NCBI GenBank assembly: GCA_026389845.1
Contig: JAPLHB010000126.1
Coordinates: forward strand, 1-42,056
Source: Chloroflexota bacterium
Lineage (GTDB): Bacteria; Chloroflexota; Anaerolineae; CG2-30-64-16
Direction of reading: 5' to 3'
Length of the DNA stretch: 42,056 nt
Position 1 is the first letter of the stretch, and every line of letters starts with the position of its first letter. The translations under genes were made by a program, and so were the position numbers. Positions 18,575 to 25,585 of this stretch are shown here, in pieces. The notes under the pieces are model-generated. The model was given only the letters and a program-made list of their open reading frames with translations. It did no database searches and was not told the origin of the DNA.

Positions 18575-18612
18575 TACATACATTTGACAAAGTACATACA
18601 TTCCCTTATAAT
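18575..18612 (+). promoter_or_regulatory. Consensus promoter with duplicated TACATACAT motif
   Basis: TTGACA (18584-18589), a 17-bp spacer and TATAAT (18607-18612) match consensus at all twelve positions. The 9-bp motif TACATACAT occurs at 18575-18583 and again at 18593-18601, 18 bp apart on nearly the same helix face. One copy ends at the -35 and the other fills the spacer, as expected of an operator. The regulator is unknown. Confidence 0.85.
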
Positions 18613-18646
18613 ACCTCCCATCAAACGCAAATCGGAGGAAGCATTC

Positions 18647-19684
18647 ATGGCTACCCAAACCCAACCCGCCCGCCGCACTGACGTGCTGGCCCTGTGGGGC
18701 GGCATTCTTTTCAGTTTTCTCTTCACCGGCGTCATCTGGCTGGCGGGACAGCGGCTCCAAACCGTGCCGCACTGGCCCGACACCGGCGCGTCGTGGTATT
18801 ACTGGCGGCTGGTGGACACGACTACGATCGCACGGGCCACGGCCTGGGGCTTCTACCTGCTGAACCAGATCGCCGCGTGGGCGCTGATCTACTACGCCCA
18901 GACGCGGGTCAAGAAGTTCGCCCCCGGCCTGCAGAAGATCAACGTGATCGCGCTGGCCGGCACGGCGTTCTTTATCCTGCTCCACTTCGCCCAGACGCAC
19001 CTCTTCTACGGCGGCCTGGCCGAGGACGTCTCCATCTGGAGCTCGCAGGTCTCGGTCATCATCATGCTGGTGCTGATCCTGCTGATGGAGAACCCGCGCC
19101 GCGGCCTCTTTTGGGGGGTGAAGGCGCCGCTGGGGCGTGACATCGTCGGTTTCGTGCGGCGTAACCACGGCTACATCTTTGCCTGGGCAACCATCTATAC
19201 TTTCTGGTATCATCCGATGGAGAACACCAGCGGGCACCTGATCGGCTTTCTTTACATGTTCTTCCTGATGCTGCAGGGCGCGTTGCTTTACACTCGCGTG
19301 CACACGAACCGGGTCTGGACGGTCACGTTGGAGGTGATGGTGGCGGTGCACGGCACGCTGGTGGCGGTGATGCAGGGCAACGGCATGTGGCCGATGTTCT
19401 TCTTCGGCTTTGCCGGCATCTTCGTGATCACGCAGATGCACGGCCTGGGGCTGCCGAAGTGGGCCAAGTGGCTGATCCTGGGCGTCTTCATCGCCCTGAC
19501 GGTGGTCGTCTACAACGGCCAGTGGGTGCGCCTCAACGAGATCATCCGCATCCCGCTGATCGAATACCTGGCAGTCTTCCTCTTCGCGGGGCTGATCGGC
19601 GGCGGGCTGTGGATTGCGCGGCGCGTCGGGGGGCAGGGGAGCAAGGGAGCGGGGGAGCGGGGGACACTGTCTCCTGCCCCCTGA
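18647..19684 (+). CDS. Multi-pass membrane protein of unknown function
   Basis: A 345-residue integral membrane protein with about ten hydrophobic helices; I do not recognise the family. Several His residues lie in or near helices (LLHFAQTH, TFWYHPMENTSGH, AVHGTLVAV, TQMHGLGL), and the order loosely recalls heme- or metal-binding bundles, but this is only an impression. The ATG at 18647 is set by GGAGGA at 18634-18639. The last 16 or so residues (from GGQGSKGAG) and the stop codon are encoded by a G-rich repeat (about 19629-19683), so the native C-terminus probably ended near IARR. The SDR gene follows 12 nt later, suggesting an operon driven by a consensus promoter. Confidence 0.8.
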   Translation: MATQTQPARRTDVLALWGGILFSFLFTGVIWLAGQRLQTVPHWPDTGASWYYWRLVDTTTIARATAWGFYLLNQIAAWALIYYAQTRVKKFAPGLQKINVIALAGTAFFILLHFAQTHLFYGGLAEDVSIWSSQVSVIIMLVLILLMENPRRGLFWGVKAPLGRDIVGFVRRNHGYIFAWATIYTFWYHPMENTSGHLIGFLYMFFLMLQGALLYTRVHTNRVWTVTLEVMVAVHGTLVAVMQGNGMWPMFFFGFAGIFVITQMHGLGLPKWAKWLILGVFIALTVVVYNGQWVRLNEIIRIPLIEYLAVFLFAGLIGGGLWIARRVGGQGSKGAGERGTLSPAP

Positions 19685-19696
19685 ATCGAGGTCAAT

Positions 19697-20569
19697 ATGG
19701 GCATTCTACAAGACAAAACCCTCGTCATCACCGGCGGAACGCGCGGGTTGGGGCTGGCGATCGCAAAGGCGGCTGCGGCCGAGGGCGCGCGGGTGGTGAT
19801 CGGGTCTCGGTCGGCTGCATCGGTCGAGCGGGCCGTGGCTGAGTTGACCGCGGCGGGCGCGCAGGCGACGGGCATCACGTGCGATGTGAGCGACCTGACC
19901 CAGGTGGAGGCGCTGGCCGAGCACGCGGTCGCCACCTTCGGCCGGTTCGACGTGTGGATCAATAACGCGGGCTATGCGCCGCCCTTCGGCCCGACGATGC
20001 ACATCGCACCGGCCGCGTTCATGGTCGCGGTGCAGACCAACATCATCGGCACGTATCACGGCTCGCTGGTGGCGCTCCGGGCGTTTCTGCCCGCGGGCCG
20101 CGGCAAGCTGATCAACATCCTGGGCCGCGGCTCCGACGGCAAACCGGCCGAAATGCAGAACGGCTACGCCTCCAGCAAGGCCTGGGAGCGCAGCTTCACG
20201 CTGGGGCTGGCGCAGGAATACAAAGAGAGCGGCGTCGGCATCTATGCCATCAACCCGGGCATGATGACCACCGACTTCCTCACCAACCTGACCGCCGTCT
20301 CAGGCTACGAAAAGCGACTCAACGCCATGCCGACCATCATCCGCACGTGGGCGACGCCGCCCGAGGCGCCCGCGCAGCGGGTCGTCTGGCTGGCGTCGAG
20401 CGCAACGGACGGCAAGACCGGGCTATCGCTGAACGAGATAGGGCCGGGCAAGATGCTGGGCGGCGCGCTGCGCGAAGGCTGGCGCCGGCTGCTCCGCCGC
20501 CCCGCGCCGCCGATTGACATGAAGATCGCCGTCATCCCGGCCGCGCTGCCGTTGGCAAGGAAAAGGTAG
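19697..20569 (+). CDS. Short-chain dehydrogenase/reductase
   Basis: A 290-residue classical SDR: an NAD(P)-dependent oxidoreductase with a Rossmann fold. Cofactor motif TGGTRGLG (12-19), NNAG (88-91), and the active-site pair Tyr156/Lys160 in YASSK are present, with a possible catalytic Ser145. The Arg after the glycine motif and in SRSA suggests NADPH preference. The C-terminal 40 residues (GALREGWRRLLRRP...) are longer than in minimal SDRs and strongly basic. It lies 12 nt after the membrane protein gene. Substrate is unknown. The ATG at 19697 is preceded by a weak GAGGT. Confidence 0.9.
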   Translation: MGILQDKTLVITGGTRGLGLAIAKAAAAEGARVVIGSRSAASVERAVAELTAAGAQATGITCDVSDLTQVEALAEHAVATFGRFDVWINNAGYAPPFGPTMHIAPAAFMVAVQTNIIGTYHGSLVALRAFLPAGRGKLINILGRGSDGKPAEMQNGYASSKAWERSFTLGLAQEYKESGVGIYAINPGMMTTDFLTNLTAVSGYEKRLNAMPTIIRTWATPPEAPAQRVVWLASSATDGKTGLSLNEIGPGKMLGGALREGWRRLLRRPAPPIDMKIAVIPAALPLARKR

Positions 20570-20603
20570 ATTGGTAGATTGGGAAACTGGTGCCGTTGTG
20601 TTT

Positions 20604-20652
20604 CACGCATCACGCACCACGCATCACGCATCACGCATCACGCATCACGTCT
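20604..20652. repeat. CACGCAT heptamer array
   Basis: Six to seven units of CACGCAT (one CACGCAC, last CACGTCT) lie in the gap between the SDR gene and the MFS gene. The array ends immediately before the GAGG used by the MFS gene. Confidence 0.93.
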
Positions 20653-20663
20653 CGAGGGTATCC

Positions 20664-21923
20664 ATGCAAAAGAATCGCCTGGCGATCATCTTCGCCATTG
20701 TTTTCGTTGACCTGCTCGGCTTCAGCCTGATCCTGCCGCTCCTGCCGTTCTATGCCGAAAAGTTCGGCGCGACCCCGACCATCGTCGGGCTGCTCGTCGC
20801 CTCCTATGCGTTGGCGCAATTCTTCGGCGCCCCCCTGCTGGGCCGCCTCTCCGACCGCTACGGTCGCCGCCCCATCCTGCTGATCAGCATCGCGGGGACC
20901 GTGTTTGGCTTCCTGCTGTTGGGCTTTGCCGATCCGATCGGCAAGCTGATCGGCGGCACGAGCGTGGCGGTGGTCGCCGTGCTCTTCTTCAGTCGCATCC
21001 TGGATGGGCTGACCGGCGGCAACCTGACCGTGGCGCAGGCCTACATCACCGATGTGACCGATCTCAAGAACCGCGCCAAGTCGTTGGGCATGATCGGCGC
21101 GGCGTTCGGGCTGGGCTTCATCATCGGTCCGGTGGTCGGCGGGCTGCTGAGCCGGTGGGGCTATGCGGTGCCCGCGTTCGTCGCGGCCGGCCTGGCGATG
21201 CTCAACTGGCTGGCGGTGCTCGTCTTCCTGCCCGAGTCGTTGACCGCGGAACGCCGGCTGGAGATGGCGAAGCGGCCGCGCGCGGCCTTCAACGTCCGGG
21301 CGCTGCGGCAGGCCCTCAACCGGCCCCGCGTCGGCCCGCTGCTCCACATCCGCCTCTTCTTCGCCCTGGCGAGCGGCATGTTCCAGAGCATCTTCGCCCT
21401 CTACGCGCAGCAACAGCTTGGCTTGAACTCGCAGGCCACCGGCTACATCCTGGGCTACGTCGGCCTGTTGGTTGTGATCGTGCAGGCCGGGCTGATCGGC
21501 CGGCTGACCGCCCGCTACAGCGAGAAGCAACTGATCTTCGCCTCCACGATCCTGCTGACCTTCTCCTTCGTGGCCTGGGCGCTGACGCCGAGCCTGCCCG
21601 TGCTGCTGGTCGTGCTGATCCCGATGTCGCTGGGCACGGGTGTCATGAACACGGTCATCAACAGCGCGCTGACCAAGGCGGTCTACCCCGAAGAGGTGGG
21701 CGGCACGTTGGGGCTGGCGGCATCGCTGGAAAGCCTGTCGCGCGTGATCGCGCCCACCGCGGGAGGCGCGCTGCTGGGTCAGGTGGGCGCGTGGGCGCCC
21801 GGTATCGTCGGCGCGGTCATCATGGGCTGGCTCATCTCCTTCGCCTACCGCCGGTTGATCGTCAACCCCGACCCGCCGCTGCCGGTCCGCAGCGAGCCGC
21901 GCTGGGCCGAGGCGATGGCGTAG
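20664..21923 (+). CDS. MFS transporter, TetA/DHA1-like
   Basis: A 419-residue major facilitator transporter with 12 predicted helices. LLGFSLILPLLPFYAE in helix 1 and the loop 2-3 motif GRLSDRYGRRPIL are hallmarks of the TetA-like drug:H+ antiporter 1 group; ALTKAVYPEEVGGTLGLAASLESL in the C-terminal half also fits. Drug efflux is likely but substrate is not determined. The ATG at 20664 is chosen for GAGG at 20654-20657; the longer frame upstream translates the heptamer array. Its relationship to the membrane/SDR pair is same-strand and close, so co-transcription is possible. Confidence 0.9.
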   Translation: MQKNRLAIIFAIVFVDLLGFSLILPLLPFYAEKFGATPTIVGLLVASYALAQFFGAPLLGRLSDRYGRRPILLISIAGTVFGFLLLGFADPIGKLIGGTSVAVVAVLFFSRILDGLTGGNLTVAQAYITDVTDLKNRAKSLGMIGAAFGLGFIIGPVVGGLLSRWGYAVPAFVAAGLAMLNWLAVLVFLPESLTAERRLEMAKRPRAAFNVRALRQALNRPRVGPLLHIRLFFALASGMFQSIFALYAQQQLGLNSQATGYILGYVGLLVVIVQAGLIGRLTARYSEKQLIFASTILLTFSFVAWALTPSLPVLLVVLIPMSLGTGVMNTVINSALTKAVYPEEVGGTLGLAASLESLSRVIAPTAGGALLGQVGAWAPGIVGAVIMGWLISFAYRRLIVNPDPPLPVRSEPRWAEAMA

Positions 21924-21933
21924 GCATGCGGGC

Positions 21934-22046
21934 CGGTGATTGAAATCACCGTCTGGTACGAAAAGTGCGTTGAAACGCACTGCGCCCCGTGGCGTCAACC
22001 CGTTTCAACGGGTTTTGGCTGTGCCAGACTACGGTTTCAACCGTAG
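21934..22046. other. Symmetric four-hairpin element with TGAA/TTCA loops
   Basis: Four 6-7 bp stems of different sequence share one tetraloop: CGGTGAT-TGAA-ATCACCG (21934-21951), AGTGCGT-TGAA-ACGCACT (21964-21981), ACCCGT-TTCA-ACGGGT (21998-22013) and CTACGGT-TTCA-ACCGTAG (22029-22046). TGAA is the inverse of TTCA, so the first two and last two face each other. In addition GTCTGGTAC (21951-21959) pairs with GTGCCAGAC (22021-22029), enclosing the middle two hairpins. It could be a folded RNA or a dispersed palindromic DNA element; it is not CRISPR because the stems differ. Confidence 0.8.
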
Positions 22047-22091
22047 GCGACGGGCGCCTGCAATGGCAAATATCGAACCAAACGACCCACC

Positions 22092-22136
22092 AGAGGGCCT
22101 CCCACACGCAGGATGGGTTGCGCAGGGAGGCTCTTT
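22092..22136 (+). terminator. Terminator-like hairpin before hsdR
   Basis: AGAGGGCCTCCC (22092-22103) pairs with GGGAGGCTCTTT (22125-22136) over 12 positions with two G-T wobbles and a 21-nt loop. The hairpin is followed by GTGTTA, so the T-run is short. It could end the MFS transcript or attenuate entry into the restriction operon. Confidence 0.5.
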
Positions 22137-22218
22137 GTGTTAGGATGGGGCTGATGAAGAGTAAAAGATAAAACGCCAAACCAACCACACAGCCAAACCC
22201 GAAGGAACGGCATTCTAA

Positions 22219-24759
22219 ATGTCGGAAAAAGAAGCCACAGCCCGTATCAAGATCAACAAGCTGCTCGAAGCGGCTGGCTGGCGTTTCTTCGCGGAGGGCG
22301 ACGCGCCCGCGAACATCCGCCTTGAGCCTGGCGTGACGATCAAGTCAGCCGATCTGGACGCGCTGGGCGAAAACTTCGAGAAGACAAGCAAGGGCTTCAT
22401 TGACTTTCTGCTGCTCGACGCGCGGGGCTTCCCGCTGATCGTCCTGGAGGCCAAAGCGGAGGACAAGAATCCGCTCGTCGGCAAGGAGCAAGCCCGCAAA
22501 TACGCCAGGTCCCAAAACTGCCGCTTTGTCATCCTCTCCAACGGCAACCTGCACTACTTCTGGGATCTCGAACGCGGCAATCCCTACCTGATCACCGCTT
22601 TTCCGACGCCCACGTCCGTCACAGGCTATCAGAAAACCGTTCCCGATCCCAAACGCCTTATCGAGGAAGCCGTCGAAGCCGACTATATCGTCCTCTCCCA
22701 ACGACCCGGCTATGCCGCCGAGGCCGCATGGAAGGTCGAGGCCGAGCGCCCCGGCTTTATTGAGACAAACGGGCTGCGCTTCCTGCGGCCCTATCAAGTG
22801 AAAGCCGTCGCCGCCCTCCAGCGCGCCGTCAAGGAGGGTAAGGATCGCTTCCTTTTCGAGATGGCGACGGGCACCGGCAAGACCCTCATCGCTGCGGCGG
22901 TCATCAAGCTCTTCCTGCGCACCGGCAACGCCCGGCGGGTCCTCTTTCTTGTGGATCGCCTGGAACTCGAGGATCAGGCCAAGAAAGCCCTCAGCAAGGT
23001 GCTCGCAAACGACTACCAGGTCGTCATTTACAAAGAGAACCGCGACGACTGGCGCCGCGCCGATGTGGTCGTCACTACCGTCCAGTCGCTGCTTTTCAAC
23101 AACAAATACCAGCAGCTCTTTTCGCCCACCGACTTCGACTTGGTGATCTCCGACGAAGCCCACCGCTCCATCGGCGGCAACGCCCGCGCCGTCTTCGATT
23201 TCTTCATCGGCTACAAGCTCGGCCTCACCGCCACGCCCCGCGACTACCTCAAGCGGTTCGACAAGGCCAGCCCGACCACCCGCGACCCGCGCGAAGCCGA
23301 GCGCCGGCTGCTGCTGGACACCTACCGCACCTTCGGCTGCGAGGACGGTCAGCCCACCTACCGTTATTCCCTGCTCGAAGGCGTGAAGGATGGCTACCTG
23401 ATCAACCCAACGGTGGTAGATGCCCGCACCGAGATCACCACAGAGCTGCTCTCGGCAGATGGGTTCATCGTGTCCTTCACCGACGATGCCGGCGAAGATC
23501 AGCAGGAGGCGTTCCGGCAGCGCGAGTTCGAGAAGCGTTTCTTCGCCGACGCCACCAACCAGCTCCTTTGCAAGACCTTCCTGGAAAACGCCCTGCGCGA
23601 TCCGGTCAGCGGGGAGATCGGCAAGTCCATCGTTTTCGCGGTCAGCCAGAATCACGCCGCCAAGCTGGCGCAGATCCTCAACCAGATGACCGACCGCATG
23701 TTCCCTGGCAAGTACCAGTCCGACTTCGCCGTGCAGGTCACCTCGCTGATCACTGACGCCCAGCAGTTCACCATCAACTTCACCAACAACAACCTGCTCG
23801 GTTCGGGCAATTTCTTGCCCACCTACAAGACCAGCAAGGCCCGCGTCTGCGTGACGGTCGGCATGATGACCACCGGCTACGACTGCCCGGACATCCTCAA
23901 CCTCGGCCTTTTCCGCCCGATCTTCTCGCCGACCGACTTCATCCAGATCAAAGGGCGCGGCACCCGCAAACACAACTTCCTCGAACAGCTTTTCGACGAT
24001 AGCCTCAAGGAGGACGTCGCGCAGCCGCAGAAGTCCGCCTACAAGCTTTTCGACTTTTTCGCCAACTGCGAATACTTCGAGAAAGATTTCAACTACGATG
24101 AAGTGTTGAAGCTCCCCCGTCCCCAGAGCAAAGGTATCGAGGGCGGCGGAGACACAGGCCCGGTGGTGGTGGTCAGCGCCTACGAGCACCTGGGCGCTGA
24201 TATCCTCGCCACGATCAAGGAAGAGACCATCGGCTTCGAGGGGATGCGGATTGACCGGATGTTCTTCGAAAAATTCGAGGAGACCGTGCGCGAGAACGCG
24301 ACCATCGCGAAAGCCGTCGAGGCCGGGCGGTGGGATCGCGTCGTTGACTACGTCAACCGCGAGGTCTTCGACAAACCCGAGGAGTACTACACCCTCGACA
24401 AGCTGCGCAAAGCCGCTGCCGTGGACCGCCGCCTGACCCTGCGCGAAATCCTCGAAAAGGTCTTCGGCCTCATCCCAGCCTTCAAGTCCAGGGACGAACT
24501 GCTGGAAGAGGAGTTCGCCAAGTTCGTCGCCGACATCAAGCCCGCAGAGGCCGAGGCCGTCCCGGCCATCAAGACCTATTTCAAAGCCTACGTCACCAGC
24601 GATCAAATCCGCTATATCATCGAAGCGAAGCAATTCACCGACCTGGCCACCAACCCGGTCTTTTCCACCCGCGACTTCCGCGCCGTGCCGGCGAAGTATC
24701 GCACGCTGATTCCTGAGTATGTCAAGGATTATGTGCCGCTCAACCAGTTTGCGGCATAA
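22219..24759 (+). CDS. hsdR: Type I restriction enzyme R subunit
   Basis: An 846-residue HsdR, the DNA-translocating and cleaving subunit of a type I restriction-modification complex. The N-terminal nuclease has Asp62 (FIDFLLL), Glu77-x-Lys79 (LEAK) and a QxxxY element (QARKYA). The SF2 motor has Walker A ATGTGKT (216-222), DEAH (312-315), LTATP and the motif VI region IQIKGRGTRKHN. A C-terminal domain of about 200 residues, which normally docks on the methylase, follows. AAGGA lies 12 nt before the ATG, a long but usable spacing. It begins a same-strand operon with the next two genes. Confidence 0.95.
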   Translation: MSEKEATARIKINKLLEAAGWRFFAEGDAPANIRLEPGVTIKSADLDALGENFEKTSKGFIDFLLLDARGFPLIVLEAKAEDKNPLVGKEQARKYARSQNCRFVILSNGNLHYFWDLERGNPYLITAFPTPTSVTGYQKTVPDPKRLIEEAVEADYIVLSQRPGYAAEAAWKVEAERPGFIETNGLRFLRPYQVKAVAALQRAVKEGKDRFLFEMATGTGKTLIAAAVIKLFLRTGNARRVLFLVDRLELEDQAKKALSKVLANDYQVVIYKENRDDWRRADVVVTTVQSLLFNNKYQQLFSPTDFDLVISDEAHRSIGGNARAVFDFFIGYKLGLTATPRDYLKRFDKASPTTRDPREAERRLLLDTYRTFGCEDGQPTYRYSLLEGVKDGYLINPTVVDARTEITTELLSADGFIVSFTDDAGEDQQEAFRQREFEKRFFADATNQLLCKTFLENALRDPVSGEIGKSIVFAVSQNHAAKLAQILNQMTDRMFPGKYQSDFAVQVTSLITDAQQFTINFTNNNLLGSGNFLPTYKTSKARVCVTVGMMTTGYDCPDILNLGLFRPIFSPTDFIQIKGRGTRKHNFLEQLFDDSLKEDVAQPQKSAYKLFDFFANCEYFEKDFNYDEVLKLPRPQSKGIEGGGDTGPVVVVSAYEHLGADILATIKEETIGFEGMRIDRMFFEKFEETVRENATIAKAVEAGRWDRVVDYVNREVFDKPEEYYTLDKLRKAAAVDRRLTLREILEKVFGLIPAFKSRDELLEEEFAKFVADIKPAEAEAVPAIKTYFKAYVTSDQIRYIIEAKQFTDLATNPVFSTRDFRAVPAKYRTLIPEYVKDYVPLNQFAA

Positions 24760-24775
24760 AGTCGGGAGGTGAAGC

Positions 24776-25507
24776 ATGGCAAGGATCAGGCCCAGCGGAG
24801 GTTACCGCGATCTGCGCAGCTTCCAGATAGCCACCATCATCTACGATACCACCTACTGGTTTTGCGAGCGTTTCCTGGATTCGCGGTCGCGCATGAGCGA
24901 TCAAATGGTGCAGGCAGCGCGCAGCGGCAGGCAAAATATCGCCGAGGGCAGTCGCGCCGCCGCTACCTCCTCTCAGACCGAGCTTCGCCTGGTCAACGTC
25001 GCTCGCTCCAGCCTGGAGGAACTGTTGCTCGACTACGAGGACTTTCTGCGACAGCGCCACCTCAGAAAATGGGGGCCGGATGACCGTGAAGCGTTGGCTG
25101 TTCGCCGGGTAGGACAACAGCATCCAGAAAATCCATCTGATCAGGTAGAGCTATCGGATGAGCAGCGCTACGCACTCTACGCCAAATGGCTCGATCACGA
25201 GGATTCTGCCATCCGGGCGAATGCCATGCTGTGCCTCATCAACCAGGCCAATTATCTGCTCGACAAACAAATCAACGCGCTGGAGGCACAGTTCATCGAA
25301 GATGGCGGCTACAGCGAACAACTTGCCGCCGCTCGCTTGGCTGAACGCAACCGCAAGAAAGAGGATCATCCGCCGGACCCCATTCCCCCTTGCCCAAAGT
25401 GCGGCAAGGCCATGGTGCTGCGTACCGCCCAAAAGGGCAAAAGTGCCGGTAAACAGTTTTGGGGTTGCTCCGGCTACCCCGATTGCAAAGGTCTGGTGGA
25501 CATCTGA
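24776..25507 (+). CDS. Four-helix bundle protein with topoisomerase-type zinc ribbon
   Basis: A 243-residue protein between hsdR and hsdM. Residues about 10-95 match the four-helix bundle (S23/IVP-like) family, whose hallmark is RQNIAEGSR (52-60). Residues about 128-195 are helical and His/Lys-rich. The C-terminus holds a zinc ribbon of the type found at the end of topoisomerase IA: Cys206-x2-Cys209, Cys231-x5-Cys237 (CPKCGKAM, WGCSGYPDCKG). Zinc ribbons of this kind bind DNA, and the bundle family forms pentamers and binds nucleic acid; a function in the restriction complex is inference. The ATG at 24776 has GGGAGGTG upstream. Confidence 0.85.
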   Translation: MARIRPSGGYRDLRSFQIATIIYDTTYWFCERFLDSRSRMSDQMVQAARSGRQNIAEGSRAAATSSQTELRLVNVARSSLEELLLDYEDFLRQRHLRKWGPDDREALAVRRVGQQHPENPSDQVELSDEQRYALYAKWLDHEDSAIRANAMLCLINQANYLLDKQINALEAQFIEDGGYSEQLAAARLAERNRKKEDHPPDPIPPCPKCGKAMVLRTAQKGKSAGKQFWGCSGYPDCKGLVDI

Positions 25508-25573
25508 GACATCCGACAGATCGGTCAGATTTGACGGATCATCCATCCGATCCGACAGATCTGACAGATCATC
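25506..25573. repeat. Degenerate GACAGATC repeats in the hsd operon
   Basis: The gap before hsdM consists of imperfect repeats of about 9-10 bp built on GACAGATC/GGATCATCC, including two related halves ending in GATCATCC. The real SD, AAAGGA at 25574-25579, follows it. Confidence 0.7.
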
Positions 25574-25585
25574 CAAAGGAATCCC

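Noticed and set aside
18412..18783. N-terminal extension of the NACHT gene
   Set aside because: It would translate repeat R3 and the opposite-strand promoter; ATG at 18411 has a strong SD and begins the DUF4062 domain.
22345..24777. Long open frame (810 codons) antisense to hsdR
   Set aside because: It mirrors the codon pattern of hsdR, shows no family motifs and has no plausible SD; the plus-strand gene has all restriction motifs.
15280..25507. A complete diversity-generating retroelement (FGE target plus a four-helix Avd-like protein)
   Set aside because: No reverse transcriptase or template repeat is present, and the bundle protein belongs to the restriction operon with a zinc ribbon. 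Only the FGE resemblance is kept as a finding.
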